64,000 nt of DNA from Actinomycetes bacterium (GTDB taxonomy: Bacteria; Actinomycetota; Acidimicrobiia; Acidimicrobiales; Ilumatobacteraceae), in assembly GCA_029782355.1 (NCBI GenBank), contig JAKOUY010000006.1:1-64000 (forward strand), in the 5' to 3' direction. The position numbers were made by a program, and so were the translations under genes. How positions within the stretch are numbered: position 1 is the first letter of the stretch; the number at the start of each line of letters is the position of its first letter. Under the pieces are notes generated by a model. That model was not told where the DNA came from, ran no database searches, and saw only the letters and a list, made by a program, of their open reading frames with translations. Shown piece by piece: positions 16,471-23,841 of the stretch.

Positions 16471-16499
16471 CCCCGGGGCCCGGATTTCTTGCGGCCGGA

Positions 16500-16871
16500 T
16501 CAGCCGACCTGGACGAGGCGGCGGCTCGCCCGGTGGACGTACCCGTGGGCGATCATGCCCTCGGCCGAGTAGACCTCGTACCGCACGTAGTCCTCGATGT
16601 CGGCCTCGCCGTCGTGCCACGACGACCGGACCGCGTCGAGCCCGTCCTCCGTGAGCGTCACCTCGTCGGCGACGGCCTCACGGGCGAGGATCGCGCCCAC
16701 GTCGGTGCCCGGGGCCCACGTGCCGTGGTTCACGACCATCGGCATCCCGTCCGTGTTCGTCACCGCGTCACCGGCGCGGACCCCGGCGAGGAGGTCGCCG
16801 ACGAACCGCTGCATGCGGTCCCGGCACTCCGCCAGGTGGGCGTCGAGGTCTAAGGTGGGGGTCTGGCTCAT
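16500..16871 (-). CDS. hypothetical protein
   Basis: 123 residues, own transcription unit from P4. Acidic, with DLDAHLAECRDRMQRFVGDL at the start and 'DGLDAVRSSWHDGEADIEDY' later. It carries a rare TTA leucine codon at residue 7, so expression may depend on a scarce tRNA. No family recognised. Confidence 0.65.
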   Translation of the reverse strand: MSQTPTLDLDAHLAECRDRMQRFVGDLLAGVRAGDAVTNTDGMPMVVNHGTWAPGTDVGAILAREAVADEVTLTEDGLDAVRSSWHDGEADIEDYVRYEVYSAEGMIAHGYVHRASRRLVQVG

Positions 16872-16909
16872 GGGGCCCTCCTAGGCTCCGGGGCTTGCGC
16901 CCTCCGTGC

Positions 16910-16949
16910 TGGACATGTCCAGTATACACACGGAGCGGGAGGGACGCAA
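16910..16949 (-). promoter_or_regulatory. repeated phage promoter-operator, copy P4
   Basis: -35 TTGCGT at 16944-16949, 17 bp spacer, -10 TATACT at 16921-16926, palindrome at 16910-16921. Its AAGAAATC upstream element overlaps the final codons (Glu-Glu-Ile-Arg-Pro) of the preceding gene. Confidence 0.88.
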
Positions 16950-16952
16950 CCC

Positions 16953-17285
16953 CTACGGCCGGATTTCTTCCGGGCCCTTGGGCCGGAGGTTGCCGGGCCA
17001 GCGGGCCGCACGCGGGCGGGCCAGGTGCGGCGCGACGCGAGCGGCCTGCATGAGGGCGGCGGCGAGGGCTCGGGCCTCGGTCGGGGTGAGGCGGGTGGAG
17101 CCGAGGAACGGCGGGGCATCGACGCGGCCGTGCGGATGCTCGGGCGACGGGCCGAACGCGTACACGTGGCAGTCCGGCCGCCACGTGAGCCGCCGGGCTC
17201 CGGGCGAATGCTCGTCGGCCGGTTCGTCCTCGAACGCCAGGGTGACCCCGGCCTCGACCGTGTGGCCGCTCACGACCGGGCTCAC
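16953..17285 (-). CDS. hypothetical protein
   Basis: 110 residues; GTG 17285 overlaps the upstream TGA. The C-terminal half (STRLTPTEARALAAALMQAA) resembles the end of the plus-strand gene at 20853, so the two may be distant paralogues. Last gene of the P5 operon. Confidence 0.65.
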   Translation of the reverse strand: MSPVVSGHTVEAGVTLAFEDEPADEHSPGARRLTWRPDCHVYAFGPSPEHPHGRVDAPPFLGSTRLTPTEARALAAALMQAARVAPHLARPRAARWPGNLRPKGPEEIRP

Positions 17286-17485
17286 GTCGCCACGTCCTCG
17301 GGCTCGGCGAGGTCGATGAGCGACCCGACGGGCAACGGCTCGGGCGACGACCTGACCCGGTGCGGGAGCGGGCACGCGTTCCCCGCGTCGTACGACCGGG
17401 CGACCTGCTCGGCACGCTCGGGCGAACGGAGGTCGGCCGAGCGGTACTCGTCGCACTCGGCGTAGTGGTGCAGGCGGTCGGTCAT
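17282..17485 (-). CDS. hypothetical small protein
   Basis: 67 residues beginning MTDRLHHYAECDEYRSADLR. Start overlaps the stop of the upstream gene by 4 nt and its stop overlaps the next start. No motif beyond one Cys/His-containing N-terminus. Function unknown. Confidence 0.6.
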   Translation of the reverse strand: MTDRLHHYAECDEYRSADLRSPERAEQVARSYDAGNACPLPHRVRSSPEPLPVGSLIDLAEPEDVAT

Positions 17486-17730
17486 CGGCGGGTCCTTCCG
17501 GGCTCGGGAGCGGGGGTGAGCATGGCGCGCAGGTGCTCGGTCGCGGCGGCGAGGCGGTCCACGTACGGGCGGAGCACCGCGGCCGACATCTCGGGGACGA
17601 GCGTGGCGGGCACCGAGGCGATCTCCTGGTACGTCGCCGCGGCTCGCTCGGCGTCGATGGCGGCCGAGTGGATCGCGTTCAGCGCGTCGCCGACGAGCGC
17701 CGCGGCTCGGCGTACGTCCTCGGCGGCCAT
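17482..17730 (-). CDS. hypothetical helical protein
   Basis: 82 residues from ATG 17730, which overlaps the preceding stop (TGATG). Ala/Glu/Arg-rich and almost entirely helical (ALVGDALNAIHSAAIDAERA, VLRPYVDRLAAATEHLRAML). P5 operon. Function unknown. Confidence 0.6.
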   Translation of the reverse strand: MAAEDVRRAAALVGDALNAIHSAAIDAERAAATYQEIASVPATLVPEMSAAVLRPYVDRLAAATEHLRAMLTPAPEPGRTRR

Positions 17731-17936
17731 CAGTCGTCGTCCCCGTGCCAGGCGGCGCGCACCTTGCGCCACGCTCGGTTGAGGGCGTCCCGGTCGGCGC
17801 GTGCTCGGCGTCGCTCGGCCGCGTGCTCGGCGTCGTCTACGCGGTCCTCCAGGCCCACGTCGGCGACGGCGGTGGCGTGGGCCAGCATCCCGAACTCGCG
17901 CTCGGTGAGCCGGACCGTGATCGTGCGGGCCGTCAC
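17730..17936 (-). CDS. small DNA-binding-like helical protein
   Basis: 68 residues, GTG 17936 in GTGA overlap. It opens with TARTITVRLTEREFGMLAHA, a beta strand then helix pattern suggestive of ribbon-helix-helix proteins, then a highly charged helix. Regulatory role possible, not demonstrated. Confidence 0.55.
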   Translation of the reverse strand: MTARTITVRLTEREFGMLAHATAVADVGLEDRVDDAEHAAERRRARADRDALNRAWRKVRAAWHGDDD

Positions 17937-18370
17937 TCGGCCGACTCCGTGGCGGTGATCCCGGCGGCGGCGAGCACCGCGGCGATCTGCTCGGGCCCCA
18001 CGTTCAGCCGCTCGACCTCGGGGTCGGCGAGCACCCGGTCGGGGTCGGCCGTCGGCGTGATCGCGCGGGCGGCGTGGGCGTCGGCCTCGGCCGCCTCGCG
18101 GGCGAGTTGGTCGAGGCTCAGGTTCGTCACTCCCCACGTGACCCGGTGGACGACCTCGCCGACGAGGGCGGCCATCGGCGTGTACCGGTCGGGCCCCACG
18201 CTGGTCGTGTACGGGCCGCGCTTGGCGATCCGGTCCACGTCGTCGGCGAGGTCGCGCAGCCGCTCGGCGACGTGCTCGACCTTGGCGATCACGCGGGGCA
18301 CCTGGTGGGCGGCCACGTCGCCGTGGATGCGGCGGTCGCGGGCGTCGTGGCTCTTGGTCGTGGTGGTCAT
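17933..18370 (-). CDS. hypothetical protein
   Basis: 145 residues, ATG 18370. Has VIAKVEHVAERLRDLADDVD, GPDRYTPMAALVGEVVHRVT and WGVTNLSLDQLAREAAEADA, patterns seen in actinophage helical hypothetical proteins. Second gene after promoter P5. Function unknown. Confidence 0.65.
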   Translation of the reverse strand: MTTTTKSHDARDRRIHGDVAAHQVPRVIAKVEHVAERLRDLADDVDRIAKRGPYTTSVGPDRYTPMAALVGEVVHRVTWGVTNLSLDQLAREAAEADAHAARAITPTADPDRVLADPEVERLNVGPEQIAAVLAAAGITATESAE

Positions 18371-18402
18371 GGTGCGGGCCTCCTCGGGCTCGTCGGGCCG
18401 GG

Positions 18403-18747
18403 TCACCGCTCCCACTTGTTCGGGCGGCGGTCGATCATGGCGAGGACCGCGGCGCGGACCGCGGCGTCGATCACGGACTGGCCGAGGTAGTCGCCGCCGG
18501 TGAACCGGGCCTCGAACAGGACCACCTCGTTCGCCGTCATGGCGTACACGGTGAGCCCGTCCTCGGGCCCGTACTCGTGGGCGAGGCGGACGATCGAGCG
18601 GGCGTGCTCGCCGCCGATCAGCAGGTCCTGGCCGTGCCAGCGGTTGCCGGTCGTGGCGACGTACTGCGGGAACTCGGCCTCGATGGCCTCGGCGCACGCG
18701 GCGGCGGTGAGGCTCGGGGTAGTGGTGGTGGGGGTCGGGTTGCTCAT
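18403..18747 (-). CDS. hypothetical protein, first gene of P5 operon
   Basis: 114 residues, ATG 18747 after AAGGAGGCCC. It begins with the Thr/Pro-rich MSNPTPTTTTP leader also seen in the plus-strand gene at 19818. The middle (WHGQDLLIGGEHARSIVRLA, LTVYAMTANEVVLFEARFTG) suggests an alpha/beta domain. Function unknown. Confidence 0.65.
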   Translation of the reverse strand: MSNPTPTTTTPSLTAAACAEAIEAEFPQYVATTGNRWHGQDLLIGGEHARSIVRLAHEYGPEDGLTVYAMTANEVVLFEARFTGGDYLGQSVIDAAVRAAVLAMIDRRPNKWER

Positions 18748-18772
18748 CGTGGGCCTCCTTGGGGCTCCGTGC

Positions 18773-18812
18773 TGGACATGTCCACCATACATCATCGGGC
18801 CCGGGGTGTCTA
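18773..18812 (-). promoter_or_regulatory. repeated phage promoter-operator, copy P5
   Basis: -35 TAGACA at 18807-18812, 17 bp spacer, -10 TATGGT at 18784-18789, palindrome at 18773-18784. The -35 sits in the 7-nt loop of a perfect 11 bp hairpin (CGGGCCCGGGG/CCCCGGGCCCG) right after the upstream gene's stop, so terminator and promoter are merged. Confidence 0.85.
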
Positions 18813-18832
18813 GCCCCGGGCCCGGGTTTTCT

Positions 18833-19642
18833 TCAGCGGCGCTTGGCGGCCCGCTTGGCGGCGGCGGCGAGTTCGTCGGCGGCCGTCGTCCCGAGGCGGG
18901 CGGCGAGCACGTCGGCGAGGGCGTCGCGCACGTCGTGCGGGTAGGCGGGGTGCTCGCCCTGTCCCCACGCGTCGCGCTCGGCGGCGTCGGTGAGCCATGC
19001 CTTCGCGGCGTGGATCGTGCTGATCGTTCGGGTGAACTCCCGGTCGCCGATCCGCTCGGCGTACGTGAACCCGCCCTCCACGTCCTCGGGGTCGAGGGCC
19101 TTGGCGGCCTTCTTCGCCGCGCGCTCGGCCTTGGCGTTCGCGCGCTCGGCCTTGGCCTCGGCCGAGTACCGGGCGAGGGTGCTCGTCCCGTCGCCGAACC
19201 CGCGCATCGTCGGGGCGGCGGGGAAGCACACGGTGCAGGCCATCTCGCCGTACTCGGCGACCATTGCCGCCTCGTCGCAGTCGGCGAGGTCGGTGAGCCA
19301 CTGGTACTGCGTGGACGGGTAGCACGTGCTGCAGCCCATGCCGCGGTGGACGTGGCCGCCGGAGTTGTTGACCAGGAAGTAGCGGAGCCAACCGCCGCGG
19401 GCCTTGAACTCGGCCTCGTAGGGCTCGGCCTCGGTGCGGGCGGCGAGGAGGTCGGCCTCGGCCTTGGCGATCGCTCGGGCGTCCCAGGCGGACGGCTCGC
19501 CGGTGCGGCGGGTGGCCTGCCGGGAGTAGAACTCCAGGGTCTGGCGGGCCCGGTCCTCCGCCGTCCACAGGTCGGCGAGGCGGGCGTCGATCTCCGCCGG
19601 GGTCATCTCGGTGGGGTTCGGGGTGGCCGTCGTGTCGGTCAT
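18833..19642 (-). CDS. conserved actinophage cysteine-motif protein
   Basis: 269 residues, ATG 19642 after AAGGAGCCCCCG of P6. The N-terminal half is helical (MTPAEIDARLADLWTAEDRA); the centre has HVHRGMGCSTCYPSTQYQWL and, later, MACTVCFPAAP, two CxxC pairs likely to hold zinc. The C-terminal half is Ala/Lys-rich. Proteins of this layout are widespread in actinophages, function unknown. Own transcription unit. Confidence 0.75.
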   Translation of the reverse strand: MTDTTATPNPTEMTPAEIDARLADLWTAEDRARQTLEFYSRQATRRTGEPSAWDARAIAKAEADLLAARTEAEPYEAEFKARGGWLRYFLVNNSGGHVHRGMGCSTCYPSTQYQWLTDLADCDEAAMVAEYGEMACTVCFPAAPTMRGFGDGTSTLARYSAEAKAERANAKAERAAKKAAKALDPEDVEGGFTYAERIGDREFTRTISTIHAAKAWLTDAAERDAWGQGEHPAYPHDVRDALADVLAARLGTTAADELAAAAKRAAKRR

Positions 19643-19662
19643 CGGGGGCTCCTTCGCCGTGC

Positions 19663-19702
19663 TGGACATGTCCAATATACATCCGACCGCCGGGGATTGC
19701 AA
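19663..19702 (-). promoter_or_regulatory. repeated phage promoter-operator, copy P6
   Basis: -35 TTGCAA at 19697-19702, 17 bp spacer, -10 TATATT at 19674-19679, palindrome at 19663-19674. Back-to-back with the plus-strand copy P7, so the 85 bp between them is a divergent control region. Confidence 0.9.
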
Positions 19703-19747
19703 CCCCTCCGGGCCAGAAATCTCCCGGAAGAAATCCCGAGGTAGGGG

Positions 19748-19787
19748 TTGCCAGCGTCCCACCCCCGATGTATAGTGGACATGTCCA
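19748..19787 (+). promoter_or_regulatory. repeated phage promoter-operator, copy P7 (plus strand)
   Basis: -35 TTGCCA at 19748-19753, 17 bp spacer, -10 TATAGT at 19771-19776, palindrome TGGACATGTCCA at 19776-19787. AAGAAATC lies upstream. It drives the only plus-strand operon in the window. Confidence 0.9.
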
Positions 19788-19817
19788 GCACGGAGCGAGT
19801 GAGCGAAGGAGCCCCCG

Positions 19818-20291
19818 ATGAGCAACCCCACCACCACCACCGAGTCCCACGAGATCCGGGTCACGATCCCCGCCGCCCACGTGTGCGGCATGAACGAGCG
19901 GAGCGTCGCAGTCCTCGCCGCCGACAACGGCGGCAAGATCGCCGCCCGCCTCGGCGGCCACCCCGGCCGCCCCGACGTGACGCTGGTCGTAGCGTTCGGC
20001 GACGCCGAGGACGCCTCCTACGAGTTCGAGGATGCGGTCCACGGCGAGTGGTACACGTTCACCACCGAGCAGCGCCTCGGGTGGGCCGCCAAGGACCGCA
20101 ACGGCGCGGTCGTGGTGGTCGGCGACCGGGTGCGGTTCGTGAACGACGACGGCGAGGAGCAGATCCTCCCCGTCGGCCGCACCGGCCGCGAGGAGCCCTG
20201 GCTGGCGAAGTTCGGCGATGTCGAGGTCACCGACGAGTACGCCGAGCGGTGCCACCACCTGCGCTACGACGCCATCGAGGTGGCGTCGTGA
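19818..20291 (+). CDS. hypothetical protein, first gene of plus-strand operon
   Basis: 157 residues; ATG after GAAGGAGCCCCCG. Thr-rich start (MSNPTTTTESHEIRVTIPAA) then a beta-rich body (GRPDVTLVVAFGDAEDASYE, AVVVVGDRVRFVNDDGEEQI). Its stop overlaps the next start. No known domain recognised. Confidence 0.7.
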   Translation: MSNPTTTTESHEIRVTIPAAHVCGMNERSVAVLAADNGGKIAARLGGHPGRPDVTLVVAFGDAEDASYEFEDAVHGEWYTFTTEQRLGWAAKDRNGAVVVVGDRVRFVNDDGEEQILPVGRTGREEPWLAKFGDVEVTDEYAERCHHLRYDAIEVAS

Positions 20292-20539
20292 GCGCCGCCC
20301 GCACGCCCGCCGAGCGGATCGCCGCCGCCGGGCTCGTCCGCCACCGCCTCGGCCCCGTGTGCTGGGTCCTCACCCGTGAGGACGGCACCGAGGTCGGCCG
20401 GTACGGCGGCCGCGCCGGGTACCGGTGGGCACGCCTCGCCGACGGCACTCGGGTCACCGAGATGGCCTCCTCGCCCGAGTTCGCCGAGCACTCCGGCGCG
20501 GACCTCGCCGCGGCGCTCCTCGCCGAGTTCGGCGGGTGA
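20288..20539 (+). CDS. hypothetical protein
   Basis: 83 residues, GTG in GTGA overlap with the upstream gene. Sequence (AERIAAAGLVRHRLGPVCWV, EVGRYGGRAGYRWARLADGT) suggests a compact alpha/beta domain. Plus-strand operon; function unknown. Confidence 0.65.
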   Translation: MSAARTPAERIAAAGLVRHRLGPVCWVLTREDGTEVGRYGGRAGYRWARLADGTRVTEMASSPEFAEHSGADLAAALLAEFGG

Positions 20540-20544
20540 CCACC

Positions 20545-20856
20545 ATGACCGTGACCGCCCCCGAGCCCGAGGCCCGCATCGAGGACCGCCTCGGTGCTCG
20601 GGTGGCAGTCACCCGCATCGAGGCGGGGCTCCTGCCCGCCGCCGTGCGGATCACGATCCACGCCACCCACGGGCCCGAGGCCCGGTGGTGGTCGGCCTAC
20701 GCTTTCGGGCCCGACGCGGCGGTGCCCGGCTACGAGCATCCGACCGTCGAACACGACCCGCGCGACGGCCTCACCGGCCCCGACCTGTGGGCCGCCGACA
20801 TCGCCATCGACTACGCCCACGAACTCGCCCACCGCCTGGAAGGACCCCGCCGATGA
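20545..20856 (+). CDS. hypothetical protein
   Basis: 103 residues from ATG 20545; a GTG at 20536 overlapping the upstream stop is an alternative. Contains LPAAVRITIHATHGPEARWW and 'LWAADIAIDYAHELAHRLEG'. The HELAH string is not clearly a protease site in this context. Plus-strand operon. Confidence 0.6.
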   Translation: MTVTAPEPEARIEDRLGARVAVTRIEAGLLPAAVRITIHATHGPEARWWSAYAFGPDAAVPGYEHPTVEHDPRDGLTGPDLWAADIAIDYAHELAHRLEGPRR

Positions 20857-21119
20857 GTACCCCGCTGCCCGAGCACGACGTGGCGATCGACCACCGCGAG
20901 CCGTCGGAGTTCCGCCCCGAGCAGATCGTCTACACGTGGGCCAGCGGCGACCCGAACCGCGGCTGGCGTGTCCGGCTCACCGGAGCGAACCGGCTCCGCC
21001 CCGCCGACATCGTGTGGTCCGGCACCGGCACCGAGGACCCCGCCGAAGCCCGAGCCCTCGCCGCCGCGCTCGTCCTCGCTGCCGAGGCGTTCGCCACGAT
21101 CCGGCCCATCGCCCGATGA
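20853..21119 (+). CDS. hypothetical protein
   Basis: 88 residues; ATGA overlap with the upstream stop. The C-terminal part (EDPAEARALAAALVLAAEAF) resembles the 16953 gene, suggesting paralogy between the two arms of the regulated region. Function unknown. Confidence 0.65.
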   Translation: MSTPLPEHDVAIDHREPSEFRPEQIVYTWASGDPNRGWRVRLTGANRLRPADIVWSGTGTEDPAEARALAAALVLAAEAFATIRPIAR

Positions 21120-21373
21120 CCACCGAGCGGGAGCGAATCCCCGCCGAGGCCTACGACCTCATCGAGTGGGACCTCGGCGACTGCCCGTACTACCAGCGGC
21201 AGGCCCTCGGCGTCCCGTACCCCGAGGGGTGGCTCGACCGGGGCGGGTGCGGCGGGTGCTCCCAGGAACCCGAGTGCGTCACGATGCGCCCGACCGAGGG
21301 CTGGCCGTCGGTCGTCGGGTACACCCCGGAACTCCTCGCCCTGTGGCGGGACCTCGGGGCGGGCGACGCCTGA
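21116..21373 (+). CDS. hypothetical cysteine-containing protein
   Basis: 85 residues; ATG overlaps the upstream TGA. It has DCPYYQRQALGVPYPEGWLD followed by RGGCGGCSQEPEC, a cysteine cluster compatible with zinc. Last sure gene of the plus-strand operon. Confidence 0.65.
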   Translation: MTTERERIPAEAYDLIEWDLGDCPYYQRQALGVPYPEGWLDRGGCGGCSQEPECVTMRPTEGWPSVVGYTPELLALWRDLGAGDA

Positions 21374-21399
21374 AGAAAACCTCGCCCCAGGGGTTGCAC
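21373..21399 (+). promoter_or_regulatory. degenerate remnant of the repeated promoter
   Basis: GAAGAAAAC, a GGGG stretch and TTGCAC occur with the spacing seen in the nine intact copies, but at the expected -10 and operator positions there is no TATNNT or TGGACATGTCCA. It looks like a decayed or truncated copy. Confidence 0.45.
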
Positions 21400-21407
21400 C
21401 CGAGCCC

Positions 21408-21542
21408 GTGCGGGTCGGCCTCGGGCCCCTCGACCCGCACCGCGAGGACCCCGACGACCTCACGCTCCCCGAGGTCACGCACCGGTACGTGAGCCGGGCC
21501 GCGCTCCGGGCGGCGATCGCCGACGGGTCGGCGTTCCGCTAG
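21408..21542 (+). CDS. possible 44-residue protein
   Basis: GTG 21408 to TAG 21542 gives a charged peptide (REDPDDLTLPEVTHRYVSRA, then ALRAAIADGSAFR). It sits just after the promoter remnant and overlaps the end of the convergent winged-helix gene by 4 nt. There is no ribosome-binding site, so this may be only a remnant. Confidence 0.3.
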   Translation: MRVGLGPLDPHREDPDDLTLPEVTHRYVSRAALRAAIADGSAFR

Positions 21543-21793
21543 GCCAGCGGCACGGGCCAGCACAGGGGCCGGAGCGCGCCCGCGACGCCCTCGCCGACCC
21601 CGGCGACCAGGCCCTGCTCGGCGAGGGCCAGCAGATGACCGAACGTCGTCCCCACCGAGCGGTCCGCTTCCGCCGCCACCGCCCGCACCGTCGCCCGGCC
21701 GTCGTCGGCGTATACGCGCCACAGCGCCGCCAGGATGCGAGCCTCGCCCTCGCCCACGACCTCCACGCCCTCGGGGAGCGTCGCGACGCTCAC
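21539..21793 (-). CDS. winged-helix DNA-binding protein
   Basis: 84 residues; GTG 21793 overlaps the TGA of the MerR-like gene. The core (EARILAALWRVYADDGRATV, RAVAAEADRSVGTTFGHLLA, LAEQGLVAG) has helix, turn, recognition helix and wing of a small winged-helix protein like the LexA N-terminal domain. With the MerR-like protein it forms a two-gene regulator cassette convergent with the plus-strand operon, and is a candidate for binding the TGGACATGTCCA operators. Confidence 0.7.
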   Translation of the reverse strand: MSVATLPEGVEVVGEGEARILAALWRVYADDGRATVRAVAAEADRSVGTTFGHLLALAEQGLVAGVGEGVAGALRPLCWPVPLA

Positions 21794-22137
21794 GGGGCCA
21801 CCACGACCGCAGCGCCACCCGAGCGGGCCACCGCGGCGAACACGTCCGCCGGGGAGCACGCCTCGATGCCGCCGTCCGCGTCGGCGACGAGCACCCGCTC
21901 GGGGTCATCGCCGAGCACGTCGAGGAACTCGGCAATCCGGGCCAGCGGGCACCCGAGCCCGCGGAGCGCCACGACCAGCCGGACCTCGGCCACGTTCGCG
22001 TCGGAGAACGCCCGCGCCGAACCCGAGCCTCGGGCCTCGACCGCCGGGACGATCAGCCCGCGGCGGCACCAGTAGTCGACCTCCCGGTACGTGGCACCGG
22101 TGAGGCGGCAGACCTCGGGCGTCGTGTAGGTCCTCAC
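21790..22137 (-). CDS. MerR-like HTH regulator
   Basis: 115 residues, GTG 22137. Residues ~4-45 are a MerR-type winged HTH (YTTPEVCRLTGATYREVDYW, GLIVPAVEARGSGSARAFSD), followed by AEVRLVVALRGLGCPLARIA and a short effector-like tail. MerR-like proteins in phages act as regulators or recombination directionality factors. No integrase is present here, so a regulatory role is more likely. The 38 bp upstream shows no copy of the repeated promoter. Confidence 0.75.
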   Translation of the reverse strand: MRTYTTPEVCRLTGATYREVDYWCRRGLIVPAVEARGSGSARAFSDANVAEVRLVVALRGLGCPLARIAEFLDVLGDDPERVLVADADGGIEACSPADVFAAVARSGGAAVVVAP

Positions 22138-22175
22138 GGGCCCACGGTAGGTCGCCGTGCCGCCACGTGGGCGGA

Positions 22176-22901
22176 TTACCCGGGTCGGCGTTCCCGGGCT
22201 CCCGGGCGGCGGCTCACGGCGTGCACGGGCCGCTGGGCCCGCCTCACGGGGGCGACGTGCACCGGGCCCCACCACTCCACCCCGAGGGCCGAGGCGTCCG
22301 CACCGAGGAACCGCCAGGCGCGCCGCTCACCACCACCGTGGGCCAGGAGGCTGGGCCCGTCGCGGTGGTCCACCAGCGACGGCCACGGGTACCACACCGG
22401 GATCTCCGCCCGGACCAACCAGCGGGAGATCCGCCGGTCGTACTCGGGGAGCCCCGAGCGGTCCTGCTCCCGCACCAGCGGCGGGATCGTCCACACGGGG
22501 AGCACCACCCCGACGCCCCACAGGAGTTCCCGGAGCACGATCCACACGGCCTCGGCGTCGTCGGCCGCGGCGACCGCCTGGGCGATCTTCCCCGGGCGGG
22601 GCTTCGTCTGGCCGAGGTACAGCCCGAGCGCCGCACGCGCCGGGTCGGGGATCGCGTCGAGCGCCGCCTCGATGCCGGGGATCAGGTCCCGGCAGGGCAC
22701 GGCGTCATCTTGGAGCACGACGTGGTGGGTCGCCTCGGGCTCGTACGCGAGCAACGCCCGGCGGCCCGTGTCCCACTCGTTGCCGTGACGGTCCCACACG
22801 ACGGTCGGCTCGAACGGGCGGAGCGCCGCCCGGAGGTCGGCGACCCACTCGGCCCGGTCCGGGTGCGCCATGATCGCCACCGAGCACCGGGACAGGATCA
22901 T
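22176..22901 (-). CDS. glycosyltransferase-like protein
   Basis: 241 residues, ATG 22901. It resembles phage GT-A-type glycosyltransferases: SVAIMAHPDRAEWVADLRAA at the N-terminus, then EATHHVVLQDDAVPCRDLIP with a DD metal/nucleotide-sugar motif, and a WGVGVVLPVWTIPPLV stretch. Last of the glycosyltransferase block; it overlaps the upstream one by 4 nt. The sugar and acceptor are unknown (virion protein, DNA base or host envelope). Confidence 0.7.
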   Translation of the reverse strand: MILSRCSVAIMAHPDRAEWVADLRAALRPFEPTVVWDRHGNEWDTGRRALLAYEPEATHHVVLQDDAVPCRDLIPGIEAALDAIPDPARAALGLYLGQTKPRPGKIAQAVAAADDAEAVWIVLRELLWGVGVVLPVWTIPPLVREQDRSGLPEYDRRISRWLVRAEIPVWYPWPSLVDHRDGPSLLAHGGGERRAWRFLGADASALGVEWWGPVHVAPVRRAQRPVHAVSRRPGARERRPG

Positions 22902-23695
22902 GCCACCGGGTCCTCGATGAGCCCGTCGGCCGTCGGGTCCGCCGAGTGGAACCAGCGGAGGTAGTGCGCGGCGAGGGCGTCGGGTCCGTGCTCGGCGAGC
23001 GTCGCGCCGTACGACCGCCAGTGAGCCCCCTCCGACTCGGGGAGATCGGTCGCGGCGTACGCGGCAGCGCCGTTGCGGGCCTTCCGCACGAACTGCTCGG
23101 CCGACCGGTACGGGAAGTGGTGGATCTCCAGCACCGGTTGAGGCGTCCGGCCCGGCCTCGGGTAGTGCGCCCCGTGGTTGCCCTGCTCGATGACCACGGG
23201 GAGCACCGGCCGCACCGCGACCTTCGGGAACCGGCCCGGCTCCGCGCGCCGCCAGCGGATGCGCCGGTACGGGTTGCCCTCGGCCGCGTCGTCGGCGTCG
23301 GTGGTCACGTGGTCGTAGAGCGCCGCCTCGGCGATCGACTCCGACGGCGGGAGCCCGAGCAGCACGTCGCCGATCCTACCCCACGGGGAGCGCCACCACT
23401 CGTCGGCGTCGAACGGCACGACCCACCGTGCGCCCTGCTCGGCGGCGACGCTCGCGAGGAGGCTCATCTTGGCCGACTGGTAGTAGGCCGGGTCCGGGTC
23501 GTCGGTGACCATGACCGTGCCCGGGTACGCGCGCGCGATGTCGGCGAGGAGGTCGCGGGTCCCGTCGGTGCTCCCGTTGTCGGCGACGAGCACGGCGTCG
23601 ACGTGGCCGAGCAGGTTGCCGACCGTGTGTCCGATCACGTCGGCCTCGTCCTTGACCATCGACACGGCCCACACGGGCGGGCGGGCGAGGCTCAC
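22898..23695 (-). CDS. GT2-family glycosyltransferase
   Basis: 265 residues, GTG 23695 in GTGA overlap. Typical GT2 features: WAVSMVKDEADVIGHTVGNL at the start, VADNGSTDGT, then VVPFDADEWWRSP with the DxD-type metal site, and a C-terminal basic/aromatic region. The 'MVKDEAD' entry is common in bacterial glycosyl transferase 2 proteins. Part of the block at 22-28 kb. Confidence 0.85.
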   Translation of the reverse strand: MSLARPPVWAVSMVKDEADVIGHTVGNLLGHVDAVLVADNGSTDGTRDLLADIARAYPGTVMVTDDPDPAYYQSAKMSLLASVAAEQGARWVVPFDADEWWRSPWGRIGDVLLGLPPSESIAEAALYDHVTTDADDAAEGNPYRRIRWRRAEPGRFPKVAVRPVLPVVIEQGNHGAHYPRPGRTPQPVLEIHHFPYRSAEQFVRKARNGAAAYAATDLPESEGAHWRSYGATLAEHGPDALAAHYLRWFHSADPTADGLIEDPVA

Positions 23696-23841
23696 CGGTA
23701 CTGCCCCTCGTCCGTCATCAGCCCCGACTCGTCGCGCCAGAAGAACAGCCACCGCTTCCACCGCGGCCACACGTAGCGGGCGACCGTGAAGCGCCCCGGA
23801 TCGTCGCGGCAGTCACACTCCCACGGGCACGGGCCGCTCAT
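23692..23841 (-). CDS. small aromatic/cysteine protein
   Basis: 49 residues: MSGPCPWECDCRDDPGRFTV then ARYVWPRWKRWLFFWRDESG. ATG 23841 overlaps the methyltransferase stop. The WP-W-W-FFW run may be membrane-interfacial. Function unknown. Confidence 0.55.
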   Translation of the reverse strand: MSGPCPWECDCRDDPGRFTVARYVWPRWKRWLFFWRDESGLMTDEGQYR

